From positions 1-64,000 of the forward strand of contig JABAQU010000008.1 of assembly GCA_019187185.1 (NCBI GenBank): a stretch of 64,000 nucleotides of DNA. Reading direction: 5' to 3'. The notes beneath the pieces are model-generated. The model did not search any database. It was not told where the DNA came from and saw only the letters and a list, made by a program, of their open reading frames with translations. The DNA comes from Steroidobacteraceae bacterium. GTDB lineage: Bacteria > Pseudomonadota > Gammaproteobacteria > Steroidobacterales > Steroidobacteraceae. Below, piece by piece: positions 1-8,121 of this stretch. A program made the translations under genes and the position numbers. Positions within the stretch are counted from its first letter, which is position 1. Every line of letters starts with the position of its first letter.

Positions 1-1
1 G

Positions 2-751
2 GTCGAGGGCGGCAACGCGAAGTGGCTGAAGCGCATCCTGCGCCACGAGGCGGGCCACGCGCTCGACACCGCGTATCGCCTGCGCCGGCGCAAGCGCTGG
101 CGCGACACGTTCGGGCCTGCGTCGCTGCCGTATCCCGACCGCTACCGCGCGCGGCCCGGCAGCCGCCGCTACGTGCAGCATCTCGGCGACTGGTACGCGC
201 AGTCGCACCCGACCGAGGATTTCGCCGAAACCTTCGCGGTGTGGCTCACGCCCAATTCGTCCTGGCGCCGCGGTTATGCGGACTGGCCCGCCTACCAGAA
301 GCTCGAGTTCGTCGACGAGCTGATGTCGGAACTGCGCGGCCGCGCGCCGCGCGTGCGCAGCCGCGCGCGCATCGAGCCGGTCGAGGAATTGACGCGCACG
401 CTCGGCGAACATTACGAGCACAAGCTCGAGCGCTACCGCCAGTACCGGCGCGGTCTCGTCGATGTGATGCTGTCGAAGGTGTTCACGCCGAACCGCCCGC
501 GACGCACGACCCCGCGCGCGGGCACGCTGATCCGCACTGCGCGCCGCGAGCTCGTCGATGCGGTGGTGCGCGAGCAGGGTGTCGCGCGCTATAGTGCATA
601 CCAGATACTGCGCATGATCATCGAACGCTCGGACCAGCTGAGACTCTATCCGCGCGGCAGCCGGCGCGATGCACAGAGGAGCGTGCGCTGGGTCCTCGCG
701 CGCCTCGTGCGCCTCTACGCGGACAGCACGAGTCCGCAACTGAGGCTATGA
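2..751 (+). CDS. Zincin-like HExxH protein, 5'-truncated
   Basis: The reading frame is open from the window edge, so the N-terminus is missing; 249 residues are visible. Residues 15-19 read HEAGH, the HExxH zinc-binding motif, followed about 55 residues later by EDFAETF (72-78), where a glutamate could be the third zinc ligand as in gluzincins. That makes a metallopeptidase likely, but I do not recognise a named family, and the substrate is unknown. The C-terminal half is basic and helical. Its stop overlaps the start of the ATP-grasp gene by four bases (ATGA), so the two are probably made together. Seen: motifs and overlap. Inferred: zinc peptidase activity. Confidence 0.6.
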   Translation, partial: VEGGNAKWLKRILRHEAGHALDTAYRLRRRKRWRDTFGPASLPYPDRYRARPGSRRYVQHLGDWYAQSHPTEDFAETFAVWLTPNSSWRRGYADWPAYQKLEFVDELMSELRGRAPRVRSRARIEPVEELTRTLGEHYEHKLERYRQYRRGLVDVMLSKVFTPNRPRRTTPRAGTLIRTARRELVDAVVREQGVARYSAYQILRMIIERSDQLRLYPRGSRRDAQRSVRWVLARLVRLYADSTSPQLRL

Positions 752-1782
752 AGAAGCTGAAGGCGCTGGTCGTCGTCCACGCGACCCTCGTCCCGCCCGA
801 CACGCTCGAGGGCCGGACCGACAAGGAAATCGAAGAGTGGCGTACCGAGTTCGACGTGATCTCGACGCTGAAGAAGCGCGGCCACGAGGTGCGCTGCGTC
901 GGCGTGCTCGACACGCTGACCGAACTCCGGAGCGCGATCACCGACTGGCAGCCGGACATCGTCTTCAACCTGCTCGAGGAGTTCGACGGCATCGTCACGT
1001 ACGACCAGCACGTCGTCGCGTTCCTCGAGCTGATGCGCCAGCCGTACACGGGCTCCAATCCGCGCGGCCTCTTGCTGTCGCGCGACAAATCGATCTGCAA
1101 GCAGCTCTTCGCGTACCACCGCATCCCGTCGCCGCAGTTCGCGGTGTTCAGGAAGGGCGTGAAGTTCAAGCTGCCGAAGCGGCTCAAGTTCCCGCTGTTC
1201 GTCAAGTCGACCACCGAGGACGCATCGCTCGGCATCGCCCAGGCCTCGGTCGTCGAGGACGAGGCGAAGCTGCGCGAGCGCATCGGCTTCGTGCACGAAC
1301 AGATCGGTTCGGACGCGCTCGTCGAGGAATTCATCGAAGGCCAGGAGCTCTACGTCGGGGTCCTCGGCAACGACCGCCTGACACGCCTGCCGGTGTGGGA
1401 GATGGAGTTCGGCTCGATGCCCGATTCGCTGTCCGCGATCGCGACGCGCAAGGTCAAGTGGGACCGGCGCTACCAGAAGAAGTACGGCATCACGACGCGC
1501 GCCGCGGACGAACTGCCGCGCGAGATCGTCACGCGGCTCGACTCGCTGTCGCGCCGCATCTACCGGGCGCTCGGGCTCTCGGGTTATGCACGCATGGATT
1601 TCCGCCTCGCGCCCGACGGGCGGATCTTCGTGCTCGAGGCGAACGCGAATCCGAACCTCGCCGAAGAGGAGGATTTCGCGCAGTCGGCGCTCGCGGCCGG
1701 CATCGCGTATGACGAGCTGCTCGAGCGTATCATCACGTTCGGTCTCGGCTATCGTGCCGAATGGCGGGTCTACTATGGTTGA
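748..1782 (+). CDS. ATP-grasp ligase, D-Ala-D-Ala ligase-like
   Basis: A 344-residue ATP-grasp protein. The D-Ala-D-Ala ligase-like pattern is clear: PYTGSNPRGL at 99-108, the ATP-binding strand FVKSTTEDASLGI at 151-163, LVEEFIEGQELYVGVLG at 191-207, and the metal-binding end YARMDFRL (280-287) with VLEANANPNL (295-304). Enzymes of this type join a carboxylate to an amine through an acyl-phosphate. It is unlikely to be the housekeeping Ddl, since it is not in a cell-wall cluster and its neighbours are a putative peptidase and a CpcT-like lipoprotein. It may modify a peptide or small molecule. The start is fixed by the ATGA overlap with the upstream gene. Confidence 0.8.
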   Translation: MKKLKALVVVHATLVPPDTLEGRTDKEIEEWRTEFDVISTLKKRGHEVRCVGVLDTLTELRSAITDWQPDIVFNLLEEFDGIVTYDQHVVAFLELMRQPYTGSNPRGLLLSRDKSICKQLFAYHRIPSPQFAVFRKGVKFKLPKRLKFPLFVKSTTEDASLGIAQASVVEDEAKLRERIGFVHEQIGSDALVEEFIEGQELYVGVLGNDRLTRLPVWEMEFGSMPDSLSAIATRKVKWDRRYQKKYGITTRAADELPREIVTRLDSLSRRIYRALGLSGYARMDFRLAPDGRIFVLEANANPNLAEEEDFAQSALAAGIAYDELLERIITFGLGYRAEWRVYYG

Positions 1783-2368
1783 ACGCATCCTCGCGGCCGC
1801 CCTGCTGCTCGCCACGGCGGCCTGTTCGAACACGGCAGACCTGCGCAAGGCGGAACTGTCGGAGCTGTCTGGCTGGCTGCCCGGCACCTATGACAGCGGC
1901 GCCGCGTCGATCGCGTTCGTGCCGATCTATGCGCCGTTCATCAGTGACAACGTGTTCTTCAACGAGGAGACGACCGTGCAGGGTGGCCGACAGGTCGTCA
2001 CCCAGCGTGTCGTCGCATTCGATGTGGTCGACAAGCACATCGTGCAGGCGAGTTACCTGCTGACCGAGCCTGCGCGCTGGCGTGCGGGCCTGCAGCATCC
2101 GGATCTCTTCAAGAGCCTGATGGAAGCGGACCTGCGGCTGCTCGCAGGGTGCGAGATGCTGTGGGTCAAGGATGAAGGCCGATTCGTCGGCGCGAACGAT
2201 CGCAAGAACTGCCGCAGCGCACGGCCGGGCGGCGGACTCGCTTTCCTCGAATCGCGTGCCGAAGTGACCGCCGACGACTACGCACGCAGCGAGCGCTACT
2301 ACGACGCGGCCGGCCGCCAGCTGTCCGGGCCCGGTGACGAGGCACTCGAACGTTTCCGGCGGCAATGA
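1775..2368 (+). CDS. CpcT/CpeT-like lipoprotein
   Basis: A 197-residue protein starting inside the end of the ATP-grasp gene (8-base overlap). The N-terminus is a lipoprotein signal (LLATAAC, Cys about 16). The rest fits the CpeT/CpcT family (formerly DUF1001): an early GWLPGTYDS segment, a QRVVAFDV segment, a GCEMLWVKD segment with an FVGAN motif, and a late DYARSERYYD segment. In cyanobacteria this family attaches bilins to phycobiliproteins; in proteobacteria lacking phycobilisomes its role is unknown, so lyase activity should not be assumed. It would act at the outer or inner membrane facing the periplasm. The start gives a complete signal peptide; longer frames lie inside the ATP-grasp gene. 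Confidence 0.75.
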   Translation: MVERILAAALLLATAACSNTADLRKAELSELSGWLPGTYDSGAASIAFVPIYAPFISDNVFFNEETTVQGGRQVVTQRVVAFDVVDKHIVQASYLLTEPARWRAGLQHPDLFKSLMEADLRLLAGCEMLWVKDEGRFVGANDRKNCRSARPGGGLAFLESRAEVTADDYARSERYYDAAGRQLSGPGDEALERFRRQ

Positions 2369-2712
2369 CCGTCAAGGGCTACATCGCGAGGGCGATCCGC
2401 AAGCTCGACGACACGACGCAGCGGCTGCGGGCGCTGCGTTCGCCGCCGCGCGCCGCATCACCGGGCGGCACACCCCCGGAGCGGCCCCGCCCCGCGGCGC
2501 CGGGCGAAGGGCCGTCGGGCCGCGTGCGGCACGACGAGCGCGGCAACGCCGTGTGGGATCTCGCCGTCTCGACCGGCGTCTTCGCGCTCGAGAGCACCTC
2601 GAAGCTGCTGAAGCGGCTCGAAGCGCCGGAGCTGAAGATCGACGACGACCACGAGCTGAAACTCGAGGACGACAAGGGCGGCGGCTACGATCCGTACAAC
2701 CGCCGCCGCTGA
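2365..2712 (+). CDS. Small hypothetical protein with charged C-terminus
   Basis: 115 residues, coupled to the CpcT-like gene by an ATGA overlap. I recognise no family. The N-terminus is a short basic helix, followed by a proline/arginine/glycine-rich low-complexity stretch (about 25-55), then an ordered-looking segment, and a very acidic segment (about 90-107) ending YDPYNRRR. No signal peptide or membrane segment is evident. It is the last gene of the four-gene set and is followed by the convergent GST gene ten bases on. Coding is supported by the overlap and by GC-rich third positions rather than by homology. Confidence 0.5.
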   Translation: MTVKGYIARAIRKLDDTTQRLRALRSPPRAASPGGTPPERPRPAAPGEGPSGRVRHDERGNAVWDLAVSTGVFALESTSKLLKRLEAPELKIDDDHELKLEDDKGGGYDPYNRRR

Positions 2713-2722
2713 TCGACGCTTC

Positions 2723-3373
2723 TCATTCGTATCCGGGGATCGTCCAGGGCTCGGCCTCGGCGGCGGTGATCCATTCGCGCAGGATGGGGTCCGCGAGCGC
2801 CGCGTCGCGGTAGGCCGCGGCGGGTGCCGAGAGCGTGGCGCCATACGTCATGAAGCGCAGCACGACCGGCGCGAACATCGCGTCCGCCACCGTGTACTCG
2901 CTGCCGAACAGCCACGGGCCCTGCGCGCCGCAGGCGGCGCGGCACTGCGACCATGCCGCATCGATGCGGGCCACGTCGGCGGCGAGTTCCGGCGTCATCG
3001 CGGTGCGGCGATTGTGCGCACGCGCGTTCATGCCCCACTGGCTGCGCAGCGCCTGGAAACCCGAATGCATCTCGCAGGCGAGCGAGCGGGCGCGGGCCCG
3101 GGCGGCCGGTTCGCGCGGCCAGCCGCGGCCCGCGGCGAGTTCGCTCGCGTACTCGCAGATCGCGAGCGAGTCCCAGATCGCGAGATCGCCGTCGCGCAGC
3201 ACCGGCACGCGGGCCGCCGGACTCCATGCAGCGACCTGCGACTTGAACTGCGGCGTGTCGAGTTGCAGCAGGACTTCCTCGAACGCGAGCCCGAGGTGCC
3301 GCAGCAGCATCCACGGCCGCAGCGACCACGACGAATAGTTCTTGTTGCCGATGGCGAGCTTCAATGTACTCAT
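2723..3373 (-). CDS. Glutathione S-transferase family protein
   Basis: A 216-residue cytosolic GST-fold protein. The N-terminal thioredoxin-like domain starts with LKLAIGNKNYSSWSLRPW, in which the SSWSLRPW segment carries the usual catalytic serine/tyrosine region, and ARVPVLRDGD holds the cis-proline loop; the C-terminal helical domain contains the late VADAMFAPV segment. The early sequence resembles the YfcF/YfcG-like and maleylacetoacetate isomerase-like branch, but the substrate cannot be read from sequence. The start ATG overlaps the stop of the MFS gene (shared TCAT on the plus strand), so the two form an operon. Confidence 0.85.
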   Translation of the reverse strand: MSTLKLAIGNKNYSSWSLRPWMLLRHLGLAFEEVLLQLDTPQFKSQVAAWSPAARVPVLRDGDLAIWDSLAICEYASELAAGRGWPREPAARARARSLACEMHSGFQALRSQWGMNARAHNRRTAMTPELAADVARIDAAWSQCRAACGAQGPWLFGSEYTVADAMFAPVVLRFMTYGATLSAPAAAYRDAALADPILREWITAAEAEPWTIPGYE

Positions 3374-4638
3374 TGCAGGTTCTGTCCCCGTGTTTCGATG
3401 ATGCAGGGTGCGAGCGCCGCGGCCGCGAGCGGGATCACCGCCACCCACACCATCGTGGCAAGGAGTGCCGCGGACGAACCGTCGGCGCGCGACGTGACGA
3501 TGCCGACGGCGAGCGGCCCGGCCGCCGCGATCACGCGCCCGATGTTGTAGCAGAATCCGGCGCCGCTCGCGCGCAGACGCGACGGGAAGAGTTCCGGCAG
3601 GTAGAACACGTACGTGCTGAAGATGCCGTAGACGCCGAGCCCGACGAGGAACAGCAGATAGAGGCGCGTGAGCGGCGCGAGGTCGAGGCCGAAGACCACG
3701 AGTATCGCGAGCGCCGACCAGAGGAAGTACGCCGCGAACATCGCGCGGCGCCCGAGCCAATGCGCGAGCGGCACGGCGGCGAGCGCGCCGACGAGGCCAC
3801 CCACGTTGAATGCATTGGCGGCGAGCGTCTTCCAGCGCTCGACGCTGTCCGGCGCGTGCTCGGCGGCGAGCCACGCGCCGAGCAGCGGCACGAACGCGTT
3901 GCAGGCCCACCAGGTGAGCAATCCGGATACCGACACGAGAAAGCCGATCAGCGTTGCACGACGCACCCGGGGGGCGAACAACTCGCGCGGCGAGGGCGGT
4001 GGCTCGGTGGCGCGTGCACGCGTCCAGGCCTCGGGCTCGTGGATGAAAAGGCGCACGAGGAACGCGAGCACCACCGGCGCGAGACCGCACAGGAACACAT
4101 AGCGCCACGAGTTGGCCGGATCGTGCGCAAACCACACGCCGGCGACCTGGTAGTTCACGGCGCCGGCGAGCAGGAGTCCGAGGGGCGAGGCGGTGTAGAG
4201 GAGGGTACCGGCAAACACGCGCCGGTTCTCCGGCACGGTTTCCGCGACGAGCGCCGCGCCGACGGCCCATTCGCCGCCGATGCCGAGGCTCGCCAGCACG
4301 CGAAAGGCGATCAGCTGCCCCATGCTGGTCGCGGCTGCGCACAGCGCCGTGCCCACGGCATAGAGCGCGACGGTCACGAACAATGCACGGCGGCGGCCAA
4401 AGCGGTCCGCATACCAGCCGAACAGCACGCCGCCCGCGGCCCAGCCGACGAGCAGGATCGAAGAGAGCACCCCGGTCCAGAGCACCGTCGCATCGCGCGC
4501 CGCGCGGCTGCCGTGCTCGAGGTCGAGCAATGCGGGCACGGTATTCGGCGCCACGAAATTGAACAGCAGCGCATCGAACACATCGAAGCCCCAGCCGAAC
4601 CAGGCGGCTGCGAGCACCAGCCATTGATAGCGCGTCAT
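3370..4638 (-). CDS. MFS transporter, metabolite:H+ symporter-like
   Basis: A 422-residue, roughly 12-helix inner-membrane permease. The loop 2-3 signature GWYADRFGRRRALF is that of the major facilitator superfamily, and the N-terminal FDVFDALLFNFV segment plus the VFYLPELFPSRLRASGAG segment match the metabolite:H+ / aromatic acid:H+ / sialic acid symporter group. The substrate is unknown. An in-frame start 24 codons upstream exists, but the chosen ATG begins right before the first helix and has a GGGGGT purine-rich site nine or so bases ahead. A promoter-like pair lies just upstream. It is co-transcribed with the GST gene. Confidence 0.85.
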   Translation of the reverse strand: MTRYQWLVLAAAWFGWGFDVFDALLFNFVAPNTVPALLDLEHGSRAARDATVLWTGVLSSILLVGWAAGGVLFGWYADRFGRRRALFVTVALYAVGTALCAAATSMGQLIAFRVLASLGIGGEWAVGAALVAETVPENRRVFAGTLLYTASPLGLLLAGAVNYQVAGVWFAHDPANSWRYVFLCGLAPVVLAFLVRLFIHEPEAWTRARATEPPPSPRELFAPRVRRATLIGFLVSVSGLLTWWACNAFVPLLGAWLAAEHAPDSVERWKTLAANAFNVGGLVGALAAVPLAHWLGRRAMFAAYFLWSALAILVVFGLDLAPLTRLYLLFLVGLGVYGIFSTYVFYLPELFPSRLRASGAGFCYNIGRVIAAAGPLAVGIVTSRADGSSAALLATMVWVAVIPLAAAALAPCIIETRGQNLQ

Positions 4639-4662
4639 CCCGTGACCCCCGTCGCTGTCAGC

Positions 4663-4691
4663 AGTGTAACCGTGCGGCTGCCAGCGCAGAA
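4663..4691 (-). promoter_or_regulatory. Candidate sigma-70 promoter for the MFS-GST operon
   Basis: On the minus strand TTCTGC (4691-4686) and TACACT (4668-4663) are separated by 17 bases, with the MFS start about 25 bases downstream of the -10. The -10 matches TATAAT at four of six positions, the -35 is weaker. It sits in the only gap between the divergent MFS and 4762 genes. Confidence 0.4.
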
Positions 4692-4761
4692 CCGCACATC
4701 GCGTGATCAAACCCTGCGCCCGTTCACGGTATGTTCAGCGCGACGGGGGGATTCTTGGGCC

Positions 4762-5388
4762 ATGGCGCACGAATCATCGCAGTCGGTCGTCACGGTGCAC
4801 AGCCTGCGCGAGTACTTCCGCGAGTCGGTCCACGATGCGCTCGCGCGCCAGCATGTCGCGGTCGGTGGCGAAACCGAGCAGTACGTCGTGAACCTGCTGA
4901 CGCTGTTCGCGCGTTCCGAGGCGCTCTACGAACAGACACCCGACGGCGCGCGCATCAAGCCGCTCGTCGTGATGCTGGCCGAAGCGCTCGAGGCGCGGAC
5001 CGGCCGCGAACGCTGCGCAGGGCTGCAACGCCTCGGCGACGTGTCGCTGTTCGTCGCCGGCTTCTTCGCGCAGGGATTCGCGCGCAAGCTGATCGACATC
5101 GACTATCACATCGCGATGGGTGGCCGCGCGTACGGCACGCTGTCGGATGCGGTGCGGGGCAGCGGCCGCGCGGCGCTGGGCCCGGTGTTCGCCGAACTCG
5201 CAGCCAAGTTCCAGCAGCTCGTCGATGCGCTGAACGAGGTGAGCGAGGCAGGCCATCGGCACAGCGACCAGGACATCCTGCGCCTCTACGAGATCTGGCT
5301 GAAGACGGGCAGTCGCCGCGCGGAGCGCCTGCTCAACGAACTCGGCGTGACGCCCTCGCCCGGTGCGCGCACGCCCTTCCGGCACTGA
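4762..5388 (+). CDS. Conserved-looking hypothetical protein, helical
   Basis: 208 residues with no domain I recognise, no signal peptide and no membrane segment; it looks like an all-helical cytosolic protein. A GGGGGG stretch lies about 12-17 bases before the ATG, and a TATGTT -10-like hexamer about 30 bases before. Its stop overlaps the start of the next gene (TGATG), and the two unknown proteins are of similar size (208 and 220 residues), which suggests they act together. No catalytic motif stands out. Confidence 0.6.
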   Translation: MAHESSQSVVTVHSLREYFRESVHDALARQHVAVGGETEQYVVNLLTLFARSEALYEQTPDGARIKPLVVMLAEALEARTGRERCAGLQRLGDVSLFVAGFFAQGFARKLIDIDYHIAMGGRAYGTLSDAVRGSGRAALGPVFAELAAKFQQLVDALNEVSEAGHRHSDQDILRLYEIWLKTGSRRAERLLNELGVTPSPGARTPFRH

Positions 5389-6050
5389 TGGAGCGACGCA
5401 TGGTCCTTCGCGCACTGCAGGACCTGCTCGCCGGCATCTACGACGTGCCGCTGGCGCACGATGTCCGTGACTTCCTCGTCACCGACCCGGCCTGGCTGAC
5501 GCGCACAGGCGGCGGGGCGGCGAGCGAGGAACAGCTGCTGGTCGCGCGCGACGGCGACGGCATGGCGATTTCGCTGTATCTCGACGCGGCCGTGCTCGCG
5601 CGCCTTGCCGCGACCGATCCGCTCGAGCACCTGTCGACCGGCAATCTCGCCGATTGCTGGACGGCGCTCGAGGGGGTGAGCCATTTCCACTATCTCGCCT
5701 TTCATGCGGGGCACGACCACGAAGTCTCGCGGCTCGAGCTCGAGACCCAGGCGGAGGTCGACAAGTATGTCGCGACGCTGTGGTTGCTGAGGCGCCAGGA
5801 CCCGGCGCGCTTTCCGCGCGAACTGCACCGGATCCTGTTCGATCGCACGCTGGTCGACCCGAACCTCCCGCCGCAGCGCGCGTCGATCTATCGCCGCGCC
5901 AGCCATTATGCGGCCCGCTTCTGTCGGCGCATGGAGCAGCGCCTCGCCCGCCCCGAGGGCGCGGCGCATCGTGATTCGGTCGCGGAGCTGAGGCGGTTCT
6001 ACCGGTTCGGGGAAACGCGCAAGGTCGCGCACATCGAGCGCTGCAGCTGA
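5388..6050 (+). CDS. Hypothetical protein coupled to the preceding unknown gene
   Basis: 220 residues, no family recognised. The middle carries a histidine-rich motif, HFHYLAFHAGHDHEVS (about 99-114), followed by LELETQAEVDKYV; such a His/Asp/Glu cluster could bind metal, but this is only a suggestion. The C-terminal third is basic and helical. The start ATG shares its base with the previous stop (TGATG); a second in-frame ATG four codons later (5400) is possible. The pair stands alone between divergent MFS genes and a convergent operon. Confidence 0.6.
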   Translation: MERRMVLRALQDLLAGIYDVPLAHDVRDFLVTDPAWLTRTGGGAASEEQLLVARDGDGMAISLYLDAAVLARLAATDPLEHLSTGNLADCWTALEGVSHFHYLAFHAGHDHEVSRLELETQAEVDKYVATLWLLRRQDPARFPRELHRILFDRTLVDPNLPPQRASIYRRASHYAARFCRRMEQRLARPEGAAHRDSVAELRRFYRFGETRKVAHIERCS

Positions 6051-6086
6051 GCGCCGTCCACGGATGGCCGCCGCAGCGGCGCAGGC

Positions 6087-6407
6087 TCAGTCGTCGTCTT
6101 CCCCGCGCTGCCTGCGCGCCTCGAGCTCGCGCTTCAGCTTGATCCACTCCGAGAGCTTGCGCAGGTCCGTGCGCGTCGTCGTGCTGGTGCGTTCGGCCGC
6201 CGGGCCGGCGCTGCGCGCGCGCTCGTAGGGGTTGTGGCTCTTCTCGGCCCGGTAATCCTCGATCTCGAGGGGCGGCCGCGAGAACTCCCCGGTGCGGTCG
6301 TCGGGAATGTCCCGCCATTCGACGCGCGCGTTGCCGAGATCGTCGTGCACGATTTCTGCGACACGGCGCGTACCGGCGGCGGGCGATTTGTGGCGGCTGT
6401 CTGGCAC
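6087..6407 (-). CDS. Small hydrophilic hypothetical protein
   Basis: 106 residues from a GTG that lies 13 bases after the Nudix stop codon, with a GGGG site just before it; a longer frame from 6452 would overlap the Nudix gene and lacks support. The protein opens with a short segment, VEWRDIPDDRTGEF, then a charged PPLEIEDYRAEKSHNPYERAR stretch, a Ser/Thr-rich linker and a Lys/Arg/Glu helix with an acidic end. No family recognised. It is the last gene of a four-gene operon with a Nudix hydrolase, and its role is unknown. Confidence 0.5.
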   Translation of the reverse strand: MPDSRHKSPAAGTRRVAEIVHDDLGNARVEWRDIPDDRTGEFSRPPLEIEDYRAEKSHNPYERARSAGPAAERTSTTTRTDLRKLSEWIKLKRELEARRQRGEDDD

Positions 6408-6420
6408 GATCCCCGCGAGT

Positions 6421-6999
6421 CTAGCGGCCGGGGCGCTGCCGATCCGCGGCACAGGTCACATCCCCGGACATCCCGAGCCGCGCGGCCGCGCGCAGCAGGC
6501 CGACGCAGGTCTTGGCATCGCTGATGTCGCCGGCGAGCACGTCGCGGCAGGCGTCGCCGAGCGGGAGCCAGCGCACCTCGAACAGCTCGCCGGCCTCCGG
6601 CTGCTGCCGGGCCGGCGCGAGGCCGGTCGCGAGATAGAGATGCACGGCCTCGGTCAGCACGCCGGGCGAGCTCACGACACTGCCGAGCGCGTCCCAGTGC
6701 GCCGCGTGGACCCCGGCTTCCTCCACGAGCTCGCGCTGCGCCGTGACGAGCGGCGGCTCGCCGGGCTCGAGCTTCCCGGCGGGCAGCTCCGTGATCCAGC
6801 CGTCGATGGCATGCCGGTACTGGCGCAGCAGGCACACGCGCCGATCGGCATCGATCGCGACGACCGCCGCCCCGCCCGGGTGGCGGATGATGTCGAGCGT
6901 GACTCGCTGCCCGTTCGGCAGCTCGACGACCTCGATGTTGCCGGTGACGATACGGCCGCGAAAGCGCGTCTCGCAGGACAGGAGCTTTGCGCCGCTCAT
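6421..6999 (-). CDS. Nudix hydrolase, ADP-ribose pyrophosphatase-like
   Basis: 192 residues. The Nudix box is complete at about 80-102: G-x5-E followed seven residues later by RELVEEAG, providing the metal-binding glutamates. The flanking pattern (an N-terminal beta region, VVAIDADRRVCLLRQYRHA before the box, and PGVLTEAVHLYLATGL after it) is that of NudF/ADP-ribose pyrophosphatase-type enzymes, which cleave ADP-ribose and related nucleoside diphosphates in the cytosol. It starts within the last bases of the peroxidase-related gene (4-base overlap), so it belongs to that operon. Confidence 0.85.
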   Translation of the reverse strand: MSGAKLLSCETRFRGRIVTGNIEVVELPNGQRVTLDIIRHPGGAAVVAIDADRRVCLLRQYRHAIDGWITELPAGKLEPGEPPLVTAQRELVEEAGVHAAHWDALGSVVSSPGVLTEAVHLYLATGLAPARQQPEAGELFEVRWLPLGDACRDVLAGDISDAKTCVGLLRAAARLGMSGDVTCAADRQRPGR

Positions 7000-7601
7000 C
7001 GCGAACGCGCGTGATACGCGGTGTTCGGCATCATGTCGGTGGCGGTCGCGAGGCGGTTCGACAGGTTGAAGAACCCGGTGACGGCCGCGATGTCCCAGAT
7101 GTCGCGCGCACTGAAGCCGGCGCGCACGAGCCGGCGGCGGTCGGCCGCACCGGTTTCGGCGGGTGTGACGGTGAGCTTGTGCGCGAACTCGAGCATCGCA
7201 CGCTCGCGCGCCGGCAGCCGCGCCACGCGCCAGTTCATCACGAGCAGCTCGCCGAGGGCCGGATCGCCCGACAGTTCGCGCACCGCCTGGCCGTGCGCGA
7301 CGAGGCAGTAGTAGCAGCGGTTCGCGGAGGACACGACGACCGCGATCATCTCGCGCTCGAGCTTCGAGAGGCCGGATGCGCCGAGCATCAGGTCGTTGTA
7401 CATGTCGATGAACGCGCGCAGCTTCACGGCATCGAAGCTGAACGCCGCGAGCACGTTCGGCAGGAAGCCGATTTTCTCCTCGCAAATCGCGAAATATTTG
7501 CGCAGGTCGGCCGGCAATGCGCGCCGGGGCAGCCGCGGCAGGCCGAGCGCCGTCAGCGTCTTCGGCTCGGCCGCGGCCCGCTTCGTCGCCCGTGCCTTCA
7601 T
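6996..7601 (-). CDS. Peroxidase-related (AhpD-like) protein
   Basis: 201 residues, alpha-helical AhpD-like fold of the carboxymuconolactone decarboxylase superfamily. The conserved CYYCLVAH motif (about 116-123) gives the paired cysteines and histidine of the alkylhydroperoxidase-type active site, and the length fits the peroxidase-related subgroup rather than the shorter carboxymuconolactone decarboxylases. Expected role: peroxide or thiol redox chemistry in the cytosol. The ATG at 7601 overlaps the upstream stop; a longer frame runs into the upstream gene. With the Nudix enzyme it could form a small oxidative-damage operon (inference). Confidence 0.8.
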   Translation of the reverse strand: MKARATKRAAAEPKTLTALGLPRLPRRALPADLRKYFAICEEKIGFLPNVLAAFSFDAVKLRAFIDMYNDLMLGASGLSKLEREMIAVVVSSANRCYYCLVAHGQAVRELSGDPALGELLVMNWRVARLPARERAMLEFAHKLTVTPAETGAADRRRLVRAGFSARDIWDIAAVTGFFNLSNRLATATDMMPNTAYHARSR

Positions 7602-8020
7602 CGCGAGTCGACCTCGTCGACATCGGCTTGCCCGGTGAGGCGCCGCCGCACGTGCGACCACGACATGCCCATCGCGAGGATTGCGGCGGCGACGACGAGG
7701 CCGATCCAGGTGAGGGCGCGGGTATTGCCGGTGTCGAGCCAGCCGAACTGCACGGCGACCCAGACGAGGGCGGCGAAGAACGCGAGCGCGAGCAGCACGC
7801 CGATGATGCCGAGCGAACGTGCGGTGGCGGTCAGGAATACCACCCAGCCGATCAGCAGCACGATGCCTGCGAGGGCCTTCACGGCATCGATCGCCGGGAA
7901 CCCTGCTGCCACCCAGTGGAAGTAGGAATGACCGCTCGGATTGAACGTGAGGGCGACGAGGAGCAGGGCGAAGACGAACCGGAGTGCGACGCCGCCCACG
8001 CTGAAGGAGTCATCCGCCAT
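7598..8020 (-). CDS. Four-helix membrane protein, DUF6524-like
   Basis: 140 residues with four hydrophobic segments (about 11-27, 43-63, 70-92 and 101-121) and a short charged tail. The early TFNPSGHSYFHWV stretch resembles a family of small integral membrane proteins that I believe is DUF6524; the name is from memory. Function unknown. It is the first gene of the operon that continues with the peroxidase-related, Nudix and small hydrophilic genes, each overlapping the next or nearly so. Confidence 0.65.
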   Translation of the reverse strand: MADDSFSVGGVALRFVFALLLVALTFNPSGHSYFHWVAAGFPAIDAVKALAGIVLLIGWVVFLTATARSLGIIGVLLALAFFAALVWVAVQFGWLDTGNTRALTWIGLVVAAAILAMGMSWSHVRRRLTGQADVDEVDSR

Positions 8021-8107
8021 GGCGCACCTGTGCGTGAATGGCAGGAATGATCGGGCAAACCGTGACGCGGGACAACCTTGCGGGCGGCAGGATGCGCCGC
8101 GCTATCG

Positions 8108-8113
8108 TATATT
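8108..8113 (+). promoter_or_regulatory. -10-like hexamer, near-leaderless start for the helicase
   Basis: TATATT ends eight bases before the helicase ATG, which has no Shine-Dalgarno sequence. An alternative -10, TATCGT at 8103-8108, lies 19 bases from TTGCGG (8078-8083). Either would give a transcript with no leader or only a few bases of one. Confidence 0.35.
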
Positions 8114-8121
8114 GCACGGTC

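Noticed and set aside
3364..4761. Open frame that runs into the 4762 gene from upstream
   Set aside because: It lies opposite the MFS gene and carries no domain. The ATG at 4762 follows a ribosome-site-like G run.
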